A stretch of DNA of 64,000 bases from Heliopora coerulea (Eukaryota > Cnidaria > Anthozoa > Scleralcyonacea > Helioporidae). The notes under the pieces were generated by a model that was not told the origin of the DNA, searched no databases, and was given only the letters and a program-made list of their open reading frames with translations. Below are positions 63,128 through 64,000 of this stretch, in pieces (within the stretch, counting starts at the first letter, position 1; the number at the start of each line of letters is the position of its first letter). The DNA lies in NCBI GenBank assembly GCA_030142905.1, contig JASJOG010000343.1:198747-262746 (forward strand), read 5' to 3'. The position numbers were made by a program, and so were the translations under genes.

Positions 63128-63248
63128 ACAACGGCGTTCTTGAGGTTATACACTATCTAAAGGATAGAAAAAAAGCTTCTCGACGTTTCGGGCGAAGGCC
63201 CTTCATCAGGAGATTAGATAGTGTACAACCTCAAGAACGCCGTTATTT
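63128..63248. repeat. Inverted repeat (about 33-bp arms) enclosing a hammerhead core
   Basis: ACAACGGCGTTCTTGAGGTT with ATACACTATCTAA at the left, TTAGATAGTGTACAACCTCA with AGAACGCCGTTAT at the right, one or two mismatches. The spacer holds the ribozyme motif 63175-63217. Confidence 0.85.
63175..63217 (-). ncRNA. Hammerhead-type ribozyme candidate, canonical core
   Basis: Minus strand: CTGATGA (63209-63203), stem II GGGC with GCCC and loop CTTC, GAAA (63189-63186), palindrome ACGT (63186-63183), cleavage expected after C63182. Stem I has four pairs (TCTC with GAGA). All conserved core bases of a hammerhead are present; stem III is only the palindrome, as in dimer-forming Penelope-associated variants. 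It is antisense to synaptojanin. Confidence 0.7.
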
Positions 63249-64000
63249 TATCGAAGCTATCTACACTGGACTCCCGCGCCTTAGAATGTGTACAATATTA
63301 GTCTGTTTAATACGGTCAACAAGATAAGTAAGTGCTAGACCATTGAAATTCCTGAACATCAAACAAGCTTTCAGTTCAAAGCGTCTTTGTTCAAGTGTTG
63401 GCCAGTTTAATCTTTGTAGAATATTCACGGACCTCGCTTCACAGCCAGATTGTGTAATTATTCTCGTCGCCCCAGGTCACTCGTATGATAACAAACATGC
63501 ACTTAATGACCAGTCTACAAGTGAGTGAGACTTAATTCACGAGAACCTGTGGAGGGAAATATCGAGATGCGAACGAATTAAGGCCCGCAGTTTCTCCTGT
63601 CACAGTGGTTTGTTATATAGCTCTAGTATTTCCTTTTGTGAGCAAGAAGTATTTTTATAAAAACTGCCGAAATTTAAGAGAAAATAACTGTTGTGCGTAG
63701 CGTAAACTACACTGAATCATCCTGCTGTACATGATCACATTACGTATACAAACTGGAAAAATCGCAGTTTTGTCTCGTGTGGCAAAATTGCAATAGGGCC
63801 GTTGATACCAGAGAATGAGCCGTGGTTTTAAAATAAGCCTCGAATACTCCTCAAAATTGTCCACTTTGAAGTTGTTCTAGACCTAAATTACATGTAGCCG
63901 CAAATAATTGAAGTCCCTAAAATCCTCGTACAAATGCATCGTTTGCGACATATTTGGTAACTTTGTTTCCTTCTGCTGGAAAAATTGTTGTAGATTTGCT
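63249..64000. other. No gene recognised; still within the synaptojanin locus
   Basis: AT-rich. The next synaptojanin exon was not found before the window end. Confidence 0.5.

Noticed and set aside
1..64000. CRISPR arrays, operons, ribosome binding sites
   Set aside because: The window is clearly eukaryotic with introns; tandem repeats seen are microsatellites, minisatellites or transposon ends, none with unique regular spacers.
58715..64000. Next synaptojanin exon (PTYKYD / PAWTDR blocks)
   Set aside because: I read this stretch for these motifs in the plus frames and did not find them; the exon is presumably beyond the window.

Overview
The window is eukaryotic and animal. It is AT-rich and intron-rich, with short exons bounded by GT/AG sites and many families of transposable element. 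The mix of elements (Penelope-like elements with hammerhead-type ribozymes, RTE/CR1-like LINEs, hAT and Harbinger-like fragments, dozens of short fold-back MITEs, tRNA-derived SINEs) together with a potassium-channel gene and synaptojanin suggests an invertebrate metazoan. A cnidarian such as a coral or sea anemone fits best, but that is inference from the repeat style and not proven by any single sequence.

Three host loci can be supported. (1) Minus strand, about 6.14-6.96 kb: the 5' part of a two-pore-domain (K2P) potassium channel. Two exons carry the N-terminus, TM1, the cap region and the first pore up to TTIG. The rest was not found. (2) Minus strand, 25.1-26.4 kb: an intronless multi-pass membrane protein of unknown family, continuous except for one in-frame TAA. 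(3) Plus strand, 31.08 kb to beyond the right end: synaptojanin. Fourteen exons (31079-58714) join in one frame with no interruption to give 768 residues: a complete Sac phosphatase domain with its CX5R motif and the first two-thirds of the inositol 5-phosphatase domain. The last 5-phosphatase exons and the C-terminal tail lie beyond position 64000.

Layout: 0.5-1.2 kb Penelope-like endonuclease end plus ribozyme; 2.4-3.7 kb hAT-like element; 6.1-7.0 kb K2P exons; 7.4-10.35 kb LINE with reverse transcriptase between two (TATG)n arrays; 10.6-11.3 kb Penelope-like 3' end, ribozyme and a palindrome; 11.9-25.1 kb repeats with no recognisable gene; 25.1-26.4 kb membrane protein; 27-31 kb MITEs, a hAT element with a perfect 8-bp target duplication and SINEs; 31-64 kb synaptojanin, whose introns hold an antisense Penelope-like element, many fold-back elements, a GGTGAT minisatellite, a tRNA-like sequence and an antisense LINE fragment.

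The strongest unusual signal is a set of small hammerhead-ribozyme motifs (CUGANGA, short stem II, GAAA, palindromic stem III, UH cleavage site). At least four look structurally intact or nearly so and others are decayed. Two sit just downstream of Penelope-like ORF ends, and one lies in the sense orientation in a synaptojanin intron about 145 bases before an exon. This fits the reported class of Penelope-associated hammerheads thought to cleave as dimers.
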